DNA from: Parablautia intestinalis
GTDB taxonomy: Bacteria > Bacillota > Clostridia > Lachnospirales > Lachnospiraceae
Length of the DNA: 64,000 nucleotides
Assembly: GCA_003612395.1 (NCBI GenBank)
Contig: RAYQ01000002.1
Location: 62,001 to 126,000, forward strand
Direction of reading: 5' to 3'
Positions 36,432 to 44,789 of the stretch are shown here, one piece after another. The position numbers were made by a program, and so were the translations under genes. How positions within the stretch are numbered: position 1 is the stretch's first letter; every line of letters begins with the position of its first letter. Below the pieces are notes generated by a model. It had not been told where the DNA came from, did not search any database, and saw only the letters and a list, made by a program, of their open reading frames with translations.

Positions 36432-36702
36432 ATTGAAAAATCAGCCTGTCGGCCGATTTTATCAATCACAAATTTGTGCCCCAGCCCAAATTTGCAGGCT
36501 GTTGGAAGCATGGGGGATTAACGTGAAGAAAATTTCTAAGCCAGCAAAGGACGCAGGCTAAGAAATTTTAAGGTTTGCGTTGCAAACCATCTTCATGTAA
36601 GAAGAATGCCTTGGAAAGCAGGCATTCTTCATTCAAATTTGTGTTGCTGCAAAGCAGCAACTTGGAAGTAAGTGTGAAGAAAAGTTCACAGGGGGAATAG
36701 TA
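36432..36702 (+). repeat. Palindrome array between nadK and argR
   Basis: Eight palindromic elements fill the gap: 36437-36460 (AAAATC-GCC stem with TGTC loop); the dyad CACAAATTTGTG at 36467-36478; CAGCC/GGCTG at 36482-36501; a 13-bp stem at 36529-36569; GGTTTGC/GCAAACC at 36572-36588; GAAGAATGCC/GGCATTCTTC at 36601-36630; GTTGCTGC/GCAGCAAC at 36643-36661; GTGAA/TTCAC at 36674-36689. The argR ribosome site (AGGGGG) comes right after the last one. The part 36467-36516 resembles 58146-58195. There is no ORF. Confidence 0.8.
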
Positions 36703-37155
36703 ATGAAGAAAAACAGGCATCAGAAGATAAAAGAGCTGGTGGAGCAGTTTGAAATTGAGACCCAGGAGGAGCTGGCAGATCGACTTAAAGAGGCGGGATA
36801 TACCGTCACACAGGCCACGGTATCGAGAGATATCAGAGAGCTGAAGCTTTCCAAGGTTCCGATGGGAGATGGCAGACAGAAATATACGATATTGGTTCAC
36901 AGTGACCATTATCTCAGCGATAAATATATACGAGTTTTAAAAGATGGTTTTTTGTCAATGGACATGGCCCAGAATATCCTTGTGGTGAAAACCGTATCCG
37001 GCATGGCCATGGCGGTCGCAGCTGCTATAGATGCCATGAAACTTAAGGAAATCGTAGGATCTATTGCCGGCGATGATACGATTATGATGGCAGTCCGGAC
37101 TGTTCAGGATACGCAGGCTGTTATGGATAAAATCCGTAATGTGCTTGATGAGTAA
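36703..37155 (+). CDS. argR: Arginine repressor ArgR/AhrC
   Basis: ArgR is the arginine-sensing hexameric regulator of arginine metabolism. The 150-aa protein has an N-terminal winged helix (RHQKIKELVEQFEIETQEEL, then TVSRDIRELKLSK with the DNA-contacting Ser-Arg). The C-terminal oligomerisation domain includes GSIAGDDTIMMAVRT, the arginine-binding GDDT element. The usual Firmicute order nadK-argR-recN is kept. The start follows CAGGGGGAATA, directly after a hairpin array. Confidence 0.96.
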   Translation: MKKNRHQKIKELVEQFEIETQEELADRLKEAGYTVTQATVSRDIRELKLSKVPMGDGRQKYTILVHSDHYLSDKYIRVLKDGFLSMDMAQNILVVKTVSGMAMAVAAAIDAMKLKEIVGSIAGDDTIMMAVRTVQDTQAVMDKIRNVLDE

Positions 37156-37196
37156 CCGACTATGCGCTTGAGAGAAGGGGCGTAAGGAGGAAACAT

Positions 37197-38882
37197 ATGC
37201 TTGAAAGTTTACATGTAAAAAATCTGGCACTGATTGACGAGCAGGAGATAACCTTTACGGAAGGGATGAACATTTTAACCGGTGAGACAGGAGCCGGAAA
37301 ATCTATCCTGATAGGCTCTGTCAACCTGGCATTGGGAGCTAAAGCGGGAAAGGACTATATTCGCACAGGCGCTGATTATGCGCTGGTAGAGCTGATTTTT
37401 TCCTTAAATGACCAGCAGTGCAGCCAGATTAGGGAAATGGACCTTCCCATAGAGGAGGACAAAACACTGATCCTGCAAAGAAAAATCACTCCGGGGCGCA
37501 GCATCTGCCGGGCCAATGGGGAAAGCATCAGCGCCGGACAGCTGAAAAATCTGGCAGGATGTCTATTGGATATGTATGGCCAGCACGAGCATCAGTCATT
37601 GTTAAAGCCGGCCGCTTATAAAAAAATGCTGGACGATTACATCGGTGAAAAGGTGGTAAAACTTAAAACCGCTCTGAAGGACAGGCTGGCGCAGTACAGA
37701 AAATATGTGGAAGAGCTGGAAAATCAAAACTCTGATGAAACAGTGAGGACGAGGGAGGCAAAGCTTCTGGCATTTGAAATTGAAGAAATTGAAAACGCCG
37801 CATTAAACCCGGAGGAAGATGAACAGGTAGAGAAAAGATACCGCAGACTGGTGAATGCCAAAAGAATGAAAGAAACAGTCTATATGGTCCATGGCCTTAC
37901 AGGCTATGAAAATGAAGGCAGTGCAGGGCTTACGGTGGGACATGCCCTCAGAGAAATTAAGACGTTAAGGGATTTTGATGAGGATATTGCTCCTTTGATT
38001 GGACAGCTTACGGATATTGATGATTTGCTCAATGATTTCAACCGTTCTATGGCGCAGTATGAGGACAGTCTCGAATTTGACGAGGAAGAATTCGTGGAGC
38101 TGGAAGATCGGCTTAATACACTGAACCATTTAAAGGACAAATATGGCGATACAATTGCTTCTGTTTTAAAAGCTGGAGAGGAAAAGCAGGAGGAGCTCGA
38201 TAAGCTGAACAATTACGAGGCATATATGAGCGGGCTTCGGGAAAAAATAAATGAACGGAAGCAGGAAATTCTTACTTTGTGCGGGCAGATTTCAAAGCTG
38301 AGAAAAAAAGCGTCCGGGCCTTTAACAAAAAAGCTGAAAGAAGCCATGGTGGATTTAAATTTTCTGGATGTGGAGTTTTCCATATCGGTGGAGGAACAGG
38401 AGGAGGATTTTTCGGCTGACGGATATGACAAAGTGGATTTCCTCATATCCACAAATCCCGGCGAAGAGCTGCGCCCTTTATGGCAGATTGCCAGCGGCGG
38501 CGAGCTTTCCCGTATTATGCTTGCATTTAAAACGGTTTTTGCAGATAAGGATGAAACGGATACTCTGGTTTTTGACGAGATCGATACGGGAATCAGTGGA
38601 AAAACAGCCTGGAAGGTTTCGGAAAAGCTGGGAAGGCTTGCAAGAAACCATCAAATCATCTGTATTACGCATCTGGCGCAGATTGCCGCTATGGCAGATA
38701 CCCATTTTATGATTGAAAAAAATATCGTAAAAGACCGGACGGTTACGAGTATAAGGGAAATTTCAGCGGATGAAAGCCTTGGAGAGCTTGCAAGACTTTT
38801 GGGAAGCGGAAAGCTGACGCAGGCCGTTTTAAACAATGCCAGAGAAATGCAGGAGACGGCGCGGAAGGTGAAGGAAGAATAG
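37197..38882 (+). CDS. recN: DNA repair protein RecN
   Basis: RecN is an SMC-like ATPase acting early at double-strand breaks. Walker A is GETGAGKSILIG near residue 30. Long coiled coils span about residues 165-390. The signature is ASGGELSRIMLAFK and Walker B is TLVFDEIDTGISG. The D-loop/switch region ends with CITHLAQIAAMAD. At 561 aa it is full length. The start follows AAGGAGGAA. A terminator separates it from spoIVB. Confidence 0.97.
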   Translation: MLESLHVKNLALIDEQEITFTEGMNILTGETGAGKSILIGSVNLALGAKAGKDYIRTGADYALVELIFSLNDQQCSQIREMDLPIEEDKTLILQRKITPGRSICRANGESISAGQLKNLAGCLLDMYGQHEHQSLLKPAAYKKMLDDYIGEKVVKLKTALKDRLAQYRKYVEELENQNSDETVRTREAKLLAFEIEEIENAALNPEEDEQVEKRYRRLVNAKRMKETVYMVHGLTGYENEGSAGLTVGHALREIKTLRDFDEDIAPLIGQLTDIDDLLNDFNRSMAQYEDSLEFDEEEFVELEDRLNTLNHLKDKYGDTIASVLKAGEEKQEELDKLNNYEAYMSGLREKINERKQEILTLCGQISKLRKKASGPLTKKLKEAMVDLNFLDVEFSISVEEQEEDFSADGYDKVDFLISTNPGEELRPLWQIASGGELSRIMLAFKTVFADKDETDTLVFDEIDTGISGKTAWKVSEKLGRLARNHQIICITHLAQIAAMADTHFMIEKNIVKDRTVTSIREISADESLGELARLLGSGKLTQAVLNNAREMQETARKVKEE

Positions 38883-38975
38883 CGCCGCAGAGCAGATTTT
38901 AGCTTAATAGAAACATTTGGAAGTAAAAATATCAAAATTGTAAAGTAAAATTTAAAGTTTTTCACATACTAAAAA

Positions 38976-39003
38976 AGGCATGCAAGGCTGTATGTCTTTT
39001 TTT
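38976..39003 (+). terminator. Probable terminator after recN
   Basis: AGGCATG (38976-38982) pairs with TATGTCT (38991-38997), including two G-T pairs. A run of seven Ts follows. Confidence 0.6.
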
Positions 39004-39100
39004 GTTCAAAAAGTCTGCCTGTAAAGGAGCAGGCATTGTGCTCAAAACAGTTTATACTGGCTGTTGGAGCGCTTTATTTTGAGATAAAGGATGTGAAAAC

Positions 39101-40423
39101 TTGAATACACATTTAGCTGAAGGTTTAAAAGAAGCAGATCACAGCAGAATTTGGATTTACAGAAAATTTTTATATGTCTGTCTGGTATTTGGTGTAATTT
39201 CTGTGATGTTGTCCCTGTACTATTTTATGTGGCTCAGTGTACCATCTACAATTATGCTTAAGGTGGGAATGGATCAGGAGCTTAATTTTAAGGTGCCTGC
39301 CAGCGGCGAACTATATAAGGAAGCGGTGGAAGTAAGCGGAAATGCAAGCACCCATAAAGTGAAGAGCGGCAGCAGTATCCATATTGATTTGGGGCATGCC
39401 GTCACCTTAAAGGCAAATCAGATTGACCAGTATAAGCTTCAATTAAGACTGTTTGGCCTTATTCCTTTAAAAGAGGTTGATGTTGAAGTTATTCAGGACA
39501 TCCAGCTAAAGCCTTCCGGAATTCCAATAGGTATTTATGTGAAAACACAGGGAGTTTTGGTGGTGGGGATTGGAGCGTTTGAGGGAGAGGACGGACAAGA
39601 TGTTAATCCGGGGAAACACATTTTTCAGGTGGGAGACTATATATTGGAAATCAATGATGATGAAATCGGGAGTAAAAAAGAACTGATTGAAAAAATCAGG
39701 CACAGCGAGGGACAGGAACTTGTGTTTAAGCTGCAGCGCGGCGATATGGTGATCGATGTGAAGGCCCGTCCGCAGTTAAACCAAAACGGTGAATACAAGA
39801 TGGGAATTTGGGTCAGGGACAATGCGCAGGGCGTTGGCACCATGACCTATATTGATGAAAACGGATGCTTTGGCGCTTTGGGACATGGCATCAATGATGT
39901 AGACACCAGTACTTTGATGGCCCTTAAAGCAGGAACACTTTACCACACGGAGATTATAGGAATTACCCGGGGAGCAGCGGGATCTCCCGGAGAGCTTACA
40001 GGCTATATAGAATATGACGACAGAAATATCATGGGTGATATCACGGACAATACCGCCCGGGGAATTTTCGGCGTATGTATCCCGGAGATTGCGGAGGATG
40101 ATACCTATGATTATCTTCCTCTTGGACTAAAGCAGGAGATAAAAAAGGGCCCGGCGCAGATTATCTGTTCTCTTGGAGACGGCACAGAAGTTTATGACGT
40201 AGAGATAACGGATATCAATCTGGAAAACGACAATATTAACCGTGGAATCGTGATTAAGATAACGGATCCGGATCTGCTTACGGTAACAGGCGGAATCGTG
40301 CAGGGGATGAGCGGCAGTCCCATCATTCAGGATGATAAAATAGTGGGGGCAGTTACGCATGTGCTGGTTCAGGATCCCACCAGAGGATATGGAATCTTTA
40401 TTGAGGAGATGCTGGTGCATTAA
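39101..40423 (+). CDS. spoIVB: SpoIVB serine peptidase, forespore-to-mother-cell signalling
   Basis: SpoIVB is secreted from the forespore and activates pro-sigma-K processing. One membrane segment (about residues 25-46) is followed by a PDZ domain (residues about 145-235, GIPIGIYVKTQGVLVVGIG). The S55 peptidase domain has FGALGHGIND (His) and IVQGMSGSPIIQDDKIVGAV (catalytic Ser in GMSGSP). At 440 aa it is complete. The TTG start at 39101 follows AAAGGA. A perfect GAAA-loop terminator follows, and spo0A, the expected next gene, is not there. Confidence 0.95.
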   Translation: MNTHLAEGLKEADHSRIWIYRKFLYVCLVFGVISVMLSLYYFMWLSVPSTIMLKVGMDQELNFKVPASGELYKEAVEVSGNASTHKVKSGSSIHIDLGHAVTLKANQIDQYKLQLRLFGLIPLKEVDVEVIQDIQLKPSGIPIGIYVKTQGVLVVGIGAFEGEDGQDVNPGKHIFQVGDYILEINDDEIGSKKELIEKIRHSEGQELVFKLQRGDMVIDVKARPQLNQNGEYKMGIWVRDNAQGVGTMTYIDENGCFGALGHGINDVDTSTLMALKAGTLYHTEIIGITRGAAGSPGELTGYIEYDDRNIMGDITDNTARGIFGVCIPEIAEDDTYDYLPLGLKQEIKKGPAQIICSLGDGTEVYDVEITDINLENDNINRGIVIKITDPDLLTVTGGIVQGMSGSPIIQDDKIVGAVTHVLVQDPTRGYGIFIEEMLVH

Positions 40424-40433
40424 CCATAGACAA

Positions 40434-40462
40434 CGGCATTGGTGAAAACCAATGCCGCTTTT
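40434..40462 (+). terminator. Terminator of spoIVB
   Basis: CGGCATTGGT (40434-40443) pairs perfectly over 10 bp with ACCAATGCCG (40448-40457) around a GAAA tetraloop. CTTTTA follows. Confidence 0.9.
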
Positions 40463-40564
40463 ACATGATGGGGTAGAATAAAAGGTCATTGTTTTCCGGT
40501 GGAGAGGTTTCCGACACTTTTCGTTGGATATTCGTTACTTGTCGCCGGTACGACAGACGCATAA

Positions 40565-40996
40565 CTCTAAGCTATAAGCCGGGATTTACGAAACAGGCGC
40601 TTAGAAATTCTTTTATGAAACTCTTAAATGAACGTCCGGTGAGCCAGATTACAGTGAAGGATATTGGGGAGGACTGCGGAATCAACTGCAATTCTTTTTA
40701 TTATCACTATCAGGCTCTGCCTTCTTTGGTCGAGTAAATCATTTTAAAAGAAATTGATGAGATCATTCTGCCAACAGAGATCTGTTTGAACAGCATTTGT
40801 GGACAGTTCCATAGGGAAGGCGGATAAAGGTATCCTTATCCGCTATTATAAATGGGTATGCTTCGGCGCGGTTATGGATATGCCAAGAGGAGGGATGAAG
40901 GACGATATGCAGGCTATTTATTATAGAATGGGACAGCTAAAAGAAGGAATGCTGGAGGAAATGATAAACAGGAGTGTTCGCGAAAACGCGGATTAA
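40565..40996 (+). pseudogene. Decayed TetR/AcrR-family regulator
   Basis: The N-terminal helix-turn-helix is recognisable: TKQALRNSFMKLLNERPVSQ, then ITVKDIGEDCGINCNSFYYH. Frame 1 is cut by an in-frame TAA at 40735-40737 after LPSLVE, but IILKEIDEII continues beyond it in the same frame. The C-terminal part (RYYKWVCFGAVMDMPRGGM to RENAD) resumes in frame 2 from about 40799 and stops at 40996. A nonsense mutation plus a frameshift or deletion inactivates it. A terminator follows at 41041. Confidence 0.8.
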
Positions 40997-41040
40997 TAAA
41001 AACAGATGATACATAATAAAGTGATTTATATCTTAATGAT

Positions 41041-41073
41041 CCTGCCGGGAAACTGGCAGGGTTTTGTTATTTT
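41041..41073 (+). terminator. Terminator downstream of the tetR remnant
   Basis: CCTGCCGG (41041-41048) pairs with CTGGCAGG (41053-41060) around GAAA, with one G-T pair. GTTTTGTTATTTT follows. The 430-bp gap 40997-41426 also holds a membrane-protein fragment and a GntR-type palindrome. Confidence 0.8.
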
Positions 41074-41076
41074 ATA

Positions 41077-41199
41077 TTTTTTACGCAGTATGTCAATACG
41101 GGAACGGCAGTTACAGTGATATTGGTATATCGGGTTTTCACGTGGATTTTTCCGGCAGCAGTGGGCGGAATAATGCTGGCGGCGGATAGAAAGTGGTGA
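41077..41199 (+). pseudogene. C-terminal fragment of a multi-pass membrane protein, possibly LPG synthase/flippase (MprF or UPF0104) type
   Basis: About 40 codons without a start read FFTQYVNTGTAVTVILVYRV and then FTWIFPAAVGGIMLAADRKW before a TGA at 41197. The pattern TAV-VILVYR-FT-W-P-A-GG resembles the last transmembrane part of lysylphosphatidylglycerol synthase/UPF0104 flippase-like proteins. The remainder is missing, so this is a deletion remnant. Family assignment is tentative. Confidence 0.4.
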
Positions 41200-41305
41200 A
41201 AAATTTTCTTATGCAAATTGTATTTGTGGAAAAACACCAAATTATGTTCTTAAAAATTAGTGAATAATGCTATTGAAAAAATGGTCGAATTGTGCAAGAA
41301 TTAAC

Positions 41306-41316
41306 TTGTCAGACAA
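41306..41316 (+). promoter_or_regulatory. FadR-class GntR operator upstream of the regulator gene
   Basis: TTGTCAGACAA is a perfect palindrome that fits the FadR-subfamily consensus TNGTNNNACNA. It lies 110 bp before the GntR gene. A close relative occurs at 42249-42259 before the sugar operon. Autoregulation is inferred. Confidence 0.6.
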
Positions 41317-41426
41317 CTGATGAATAAAGTCTTATCACTAAAAGAATTATCGGTTTGGTGGTGGCAACACATTCAGAAATTTTATGAGTAAAAGAGAAGC
41401 AGATTTTCAGAAAGAGAACAGGCAGG

Positions 41427-42128
41427 ATGATAAGTCAAATTAAGAAGAATTATGTGTCGGATCAGATATACCAACAGATGATGGAGATGATTATTAACGG
41501 GACTTGGAAAGAAGGACAGATGATTCCTTCAGAAAATGTGCTGAGTGAGGAATTTGGAGTCAGTCGTGATTCGATCCGGCAGTCCATCCATAAACTGAGC
41601 GCTTTAGGGCTGTTAAAATCAAGACAGGGGAAGGGAACATATGTGCAGAAAATGGATATCAGTTTTTATATGAATCTGCTGGTGCCATCCCTGTTGTTAA
41701 ATGAGAGTGATAGTATTACGGTATTGTCTTTCACAAAAAGTATCCAGGTGGAAAGCACCAGGTTAGTATGTCGGAATGCAACACAGGAGGAAATTTCAAA
41801 GCTTCACATCTATCTAAATCAGATGGAGGCGGAAACGGATTATGAAGCTTATTTTAACGAGGATATGGGGTATCATAAGTACTTGTCTGTGCTGACGGGA
41901 AATGTACTTTTCATCAAGGCAATGGAAATCACAGAGGTACTGTTACATGAATATCTGCGAGATATTGTAGCGGTGCATGGCAGTAAAAGGAGTATTGAAC
42001 AGCATATGAAATGCTATCAGGCGTTGTTAGCTCGTGATGAGGACTGTGCGATTCGAGTTATGAGTGAACATTATGATATGCTTATAGACAGAGTAATGCA
42101 TTTCTTACAAAAAACAGAGACGACATAA
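41427..42128 (+). CDS. FadR/FCD-type GntR transcriptional regulator
   Basis: The 233-aa regulator has an N-terminal winged helix (about residues 5-75): YQQMMEMIINGTWKEGQMIP, then SENVLSEEFGVSRDSIRQSI and LKSRQGKGTYV. A helical FCD ligand-binding domain (about 95-225) follows, with HKYLSVLTGN and its metal or ligand-binding His residues, including HMKCYQALLARD. FCD proteins typically sense sugar acids, sugars or other carboxylates. It lies just upstream of the second sugar locus and probably controls it through the palindromes at 41306 and 42249. Confidence 0.9.
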   Translation: MISQIKKNYVSDQIYQQMMEMIINGTWKEGQMIPSENVLSEEFGVSRDSIRQSIHKLSALGLLKSRQGKGTYVQKMDISFYMNLLVPSLLLNESDSITVLSFTKSIQVESTRLVCRNATQEEISKLHIYLNQMEAETDYEAYFNEDMGYHKYLSVLTGNVLFIKAMEITEVLLHEYLRDIVAVHGSKRSIEQHMKCYQALLARDEDCAIRVMSEHYDMLIDRVMHFLQKTETT

Positions 42129-42248
42129 ATAAGGTGTGGGAAGGGAGGAGAAGCAGGATGTGGGAGTTGTAAGGCGGTATATCAATATGAGCGAATTCCG
42201 CATTACACTGCCGCAAAGAAGTGATCAGAAGAATTATTACGCATCAAG

Positions 42249-42259
42249 ATGTCGGACAA
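42249..42259 (+). promoter_or_regulatory. FadR-class GntR operator upstream of the sugar operon
   Basis: ATGTCGGACAA differs from the 41306 palindrome at two positions and keeps the TGTC-N-GACA dyad. It lies about 180 bp before the binding-protein gene in an otherwise gene-free 313-bp gap. No clear -35/-10 pair could be assigned next to it. Confidence 0.5.
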
Positions 42260-42324
42260 CCAACAAGTTAAAAGACATGCTGTGCATGATCGCAGAAAGG
42301 GAGAGAGGTTGAATAAGTTCACAA

Positions 42325-42441
42325 ACTGAACAAATTCAGTTAGAATTTGCGCTGAAGCGTCACAAATTCTATGATGGCAGAGAGAAATCTGACATTTCGC
42401 ACGTCTCCTCACCGTAAAACGCTTCGGAATGGAGGATAAAA
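42325..42441 (+). repeat. Hairpin-array leader of the sugar-binding protein gene
   Basis: Three hairpins are present: ACTGAA/TTCAGT at 42325-42340 (CAAA loop); GAATTTG/CAAATTC at 42343-42369; GAAAT/ATTTC at 42384-42398. They are followed by GTAAAACGCTTCGGAATGG and a GGAGG that serves as ribosome site. The stretch 42381-42440 is roughly 80-85% alike to 4361-4420 upstream of ribF by eye, including the loop CTGAC and AAAACGCTTCRGAATGG. Confidence 0.75.
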
Positions 42442-43830
42442 ATGATGAGAAAAAAAATTTTGACTGTGACAGCAGCAGTGATGATTGCAGCATTGGCACT
42501 GACGGGATGTGGGGACAATAAGTCAGAAGGAAATGCCGCGCCGACAGAAGAAGCATCCCAGGAAACAGATGCGGCAGAAGAGGAATCGTCTGAGGAAGAA
42601 AACCAGGAGGTGAAAGAATCGGAGGAAGACAGGGTATATGGTAAGCTGACGATAGGTGGAGTGGGAGCAAATCCGGATTCCTATATTGCAAATGTGGCGG
42701 ATATGGTGACCCGTGAGCATCCGGAGGTGGAGGTGGAATATCCGCCAAGTGAAACCAATACCAGGGAACAGGTCCTAAAGACTGCTATCTCTGCGGGCGA
42801 TCCGCCGACTTTGGGATATTATTGGGGAACCAGGGTAAACTCTTTCTATGATAATGGTATGTGTCTGGATTTAGCGGATTTGATTAATCCTGATTTGCTT
42901 GCAGGAATTAATCAGCAGATGCTGGAACCATGCAAAGGAGATAATGGTGAAATTTATGCGCTCCCGCTCAAGTGTGTCTATCATACCTGCTATTATAATA
43001 AAGATATTTTTGATAAATATGGCTTTGAGGAGCCCCGTACCTGGGATGATATGACTGAGATATTTAAGAGGCTTAAGGAGGATGATATCTTTGGTTTTTC
43101 AACCAATTCAGCTTCCATGCAGGACTGTCTGTACGGGATTACTTATGGAGAACTGGATGCAAAAGTTGGTTCAGGAACAGCCTATGGTGTTGCCAACGGC
43201 GAAGTCTCTGTGGCTCCTGGCACGGATGCAGGTAGTGTAATTGCAGACTGCATCAAACAGGTACAGGAATGGTATGAGGCGGGCTACTGGTATCCTGGTG
43301 ATGGAGGCATTAACTGTACACCGGATGATGCAAATGCAGCTTTTGCCCAGGGCAGGTGTGCGGTCATCTTTAATTTCAGCGGTTCCCTTAGCACATTGGT
43401 TCCGGCCTGTGATTTTGAAATTGGTACGTTCTTAAAGCCCACTTCGGATGAGTCCATAGAACCTATGGAAAATACAGAGCCTGATGTGTTTTTTATCCCT
43501 GCTAACGCTACTCAGGAACAGATTAACACAGGAGTTGCATTTCTTGAGGCAATGCTGAGTAAGGAGAGCCAGCAGGCAGTAGTAGAGGGAAATCAGATTC
43601 CATCAATGACCATTTACGAATACAGTGCTGTGAGCCCGATTCTGGAGGAAGTAATAGATATCTTTAATACCAGCAAGATTGTAGCCGGTCTGAATCCTAC
43701 CAGAACCAGTTCGGAAATGCAGACCTTTGTGAAACAGCAGATTTTTGCGGCGCCTTGTGGCGGGCAGATGACAATTGACCAGACGCTGGAAGAAATGGAG
43801 AGGATACGTCTGGCATCTGTCAGCCAATAG
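42442..43830 (+). CDS. Family-1 sugar ABC transporter substrate-binding lipoprotein
   Basis: The 462-aa receptor of a carbohydrate importer has lipobox ALALTGCGD (Cys near residue 22) and a 35-residue Glu/Ser-rich tether. The SBP_bac_1 fold follows, with LKTAISAGDPPTLGYYW, NDANAAFAQGRCAVIFNFSG-type elements near residue 300 and LPLKCVYHTCYYNKDIFDKYG near 170. The sugar cannot be read directly; the downstream enzymes suggest a C5/deoxy-C6 sugar or a glycoside of one. A perfect hairpin after the stop probably protects or separates its mRNA. Confidence 0.92.
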   Translation: MMRKKILTVTAAVMIAALALTGCGDNKSEGNAAPTEEASQETDAAEEESSEEENQEVKESEEDRVYGKLTIGGVGANPDSYIANVADMVTREHPEVEVEYPPSETNTREQVLKTAISAGDPPTLGYYWGTRVNSFYDNGMCLDLADLINPDLLAGINQQMLEPCKGDNGEIYALPLKCVYHTCYYNKDIFDKYGFEEPRTWDDMTEIFKRLKEDDIFGFSTNSASMQDCLYGITYGELDAKVGSGTAYGVANGEVSVAPGTDAGSVIADCIKQVQEWYEAGYWYPGDGGINCTPDDANAAFAQGRCAVIFNFSGSLSTLVPACDFEIGTFLKPTSDESIEPMENTEPDVFFIPANATQEQINTGVAFLEAMLSKESQQAVVEGNQIPSMTIYEYSAVSPILEEVIDIFNTSKIVAGLNPTRTSSEMQTFVKQQIFAAPCGGQMTIDQTLEEMERIRLASVSQ

Positions 43831-43843
43831 GACGTGAATTATA

Positions 43844-43868
43844 CCGGGAAGCGGATATCGCTTCCCGG
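43844..43868 (+). terminator. Intercistronic hairpin after the binding-protein gene
   Basis: CCGGGAAGCG (43844-43853) and CGCTTCCCGG (43859-43868) form a perfect 10-bp stem with a GATAT loop. No T-run follows, so it is more likely an mRNA stabiliser or partial attenuator than a full terminator. Confidence 0.65.
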
Positions 43869-43892
43869 AAGGAAAGAATGTGAGGTTACAGT

Positions 43893-44789
43893 ATGCAGAA
43901 AAAAGCAAGGAAAATACCCCGAAGTGTGCTCATAGGATGGATTTTTTTATTCCCGTCCATTCTTATGTATGTGGTTTTTATGATATATCCACTGCTTCGG
44001 ACTTTCTATCTGTCCTTAACCGACTGGAGTGGCTTCGGCCAGGCGCGGCATATCGGCCTGAACAATTTCCTCTCCATATTTACAGATACAATGTTTCGAA
44101 AGGCACTTCAGAACACGCTGTATTTTGCAGTTGTGTCAGGCATCCTGAGTGTGATTGTGGGTATTGCGATGGCCTGGCTGAATCTTTATATCAGAAAAAT
44201 GGAGGGACAGGTCACAAGAACAATGCTTTTCGTCCCCAATATGATAGCTCCAACTATCACTGGTCTGCTGTTTATGTTTATTTTTACGGAAGACATCGGC
44301 CTGATGAATAATTTCCTTCGTGCTGTGGGATTAGACGGGCTTACTACTGCATGGCTGGCTAATTCTGAGACGGTGCGGCCGTCTATTGTTGTTGCACAGA
44401 TATGGAGACAGTTCGGTCTGACTATGATTTTGTGTTTTGCCGGATTTCAGGGAATACCGTCAGAACTAATTGAATCGGCGCAAATGGATGGGGCAGGAAC
44501 CTTAAAGGTCCTTACGAGGATTATGCTTCCTCTGATTAAACCGCAGATTGAGCTGGCAACCATGTTTACTTTGTTGGGTGGACTTAAAATCTATGATTCG
44601 GTGGTGTCCCTTACCGGAGGAGGGCCTGCCCGCCAGACGGTAGTCCTGCCTATGTATATAATTGAGAACGCATTCACCTATTCCAAGTTTGGATATGCAA
44701 GTGCGATGTGTGTGGCATTCATTTTTGTCGTGCTTGTTTTCATTATTCTGCTGCGAATCATTTTTAGAGGAGAGAACTATGAATATTGA
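43893..44789 (+). CDS. Sugar ABC transporter permease, MalF/UgpA type
   Basis: This 298-aa inner-membrane permease has six hydrophobic segments. The BPD_transp_1 EAA loop appears as ELIESAQMDGAGTLKVLTRI near residue 195, followed by LPLIKPQI. It pairs with the next permease, whose start lies 11 nt inside this gene. No ATPase gene is present in the locus, so a shared MsmK-type ATPase encoded elsewhere is probably used, as for many family-1 importers of gut Firmicutes. Confidence 0.93.
   Translation: MQKKARKIPRSVLIGWIFLFPSILMYVVFMIYPLLRTFYLSLTDWSGFGQARHIGLNNFLSIFTDTMFRKALQNTLYFAVVSGILSVIVGIAMAWLNLYIRKMEGQVTRTMLFVPNMIAPTITGLLFMFIFTEDIGLMNNFLRAVGLDGLTTAWLANSETVRPSIVVAQIWRQFGLTMILCFAGFQGIPSELIESAQMDGAGTLKVLTRIMLPLIKPQIELATMFTLLGGLKIYDSVVSLTGGGPARQTVVLPMYIIENAFTYSKFGYASAMCVAFIFVVLVFIILLRIIFRGENYEY

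Noticed and set aside
42160-42312. Small ORF starting ATGAGCGAATTC upstream of the sugar-binding protein gene
   Set aside because: It is about 40 codons, has no ribosome site or recognisable similarity, and contains the candidate operator.
42203-42748. 181-codon minus-strand ORF over the sugar-operon leader
   Set aside because: It is antisense to the signal peptide and tether of the binding protein, with a Pro/His/Leu-rich composition typical of a shadow frame.
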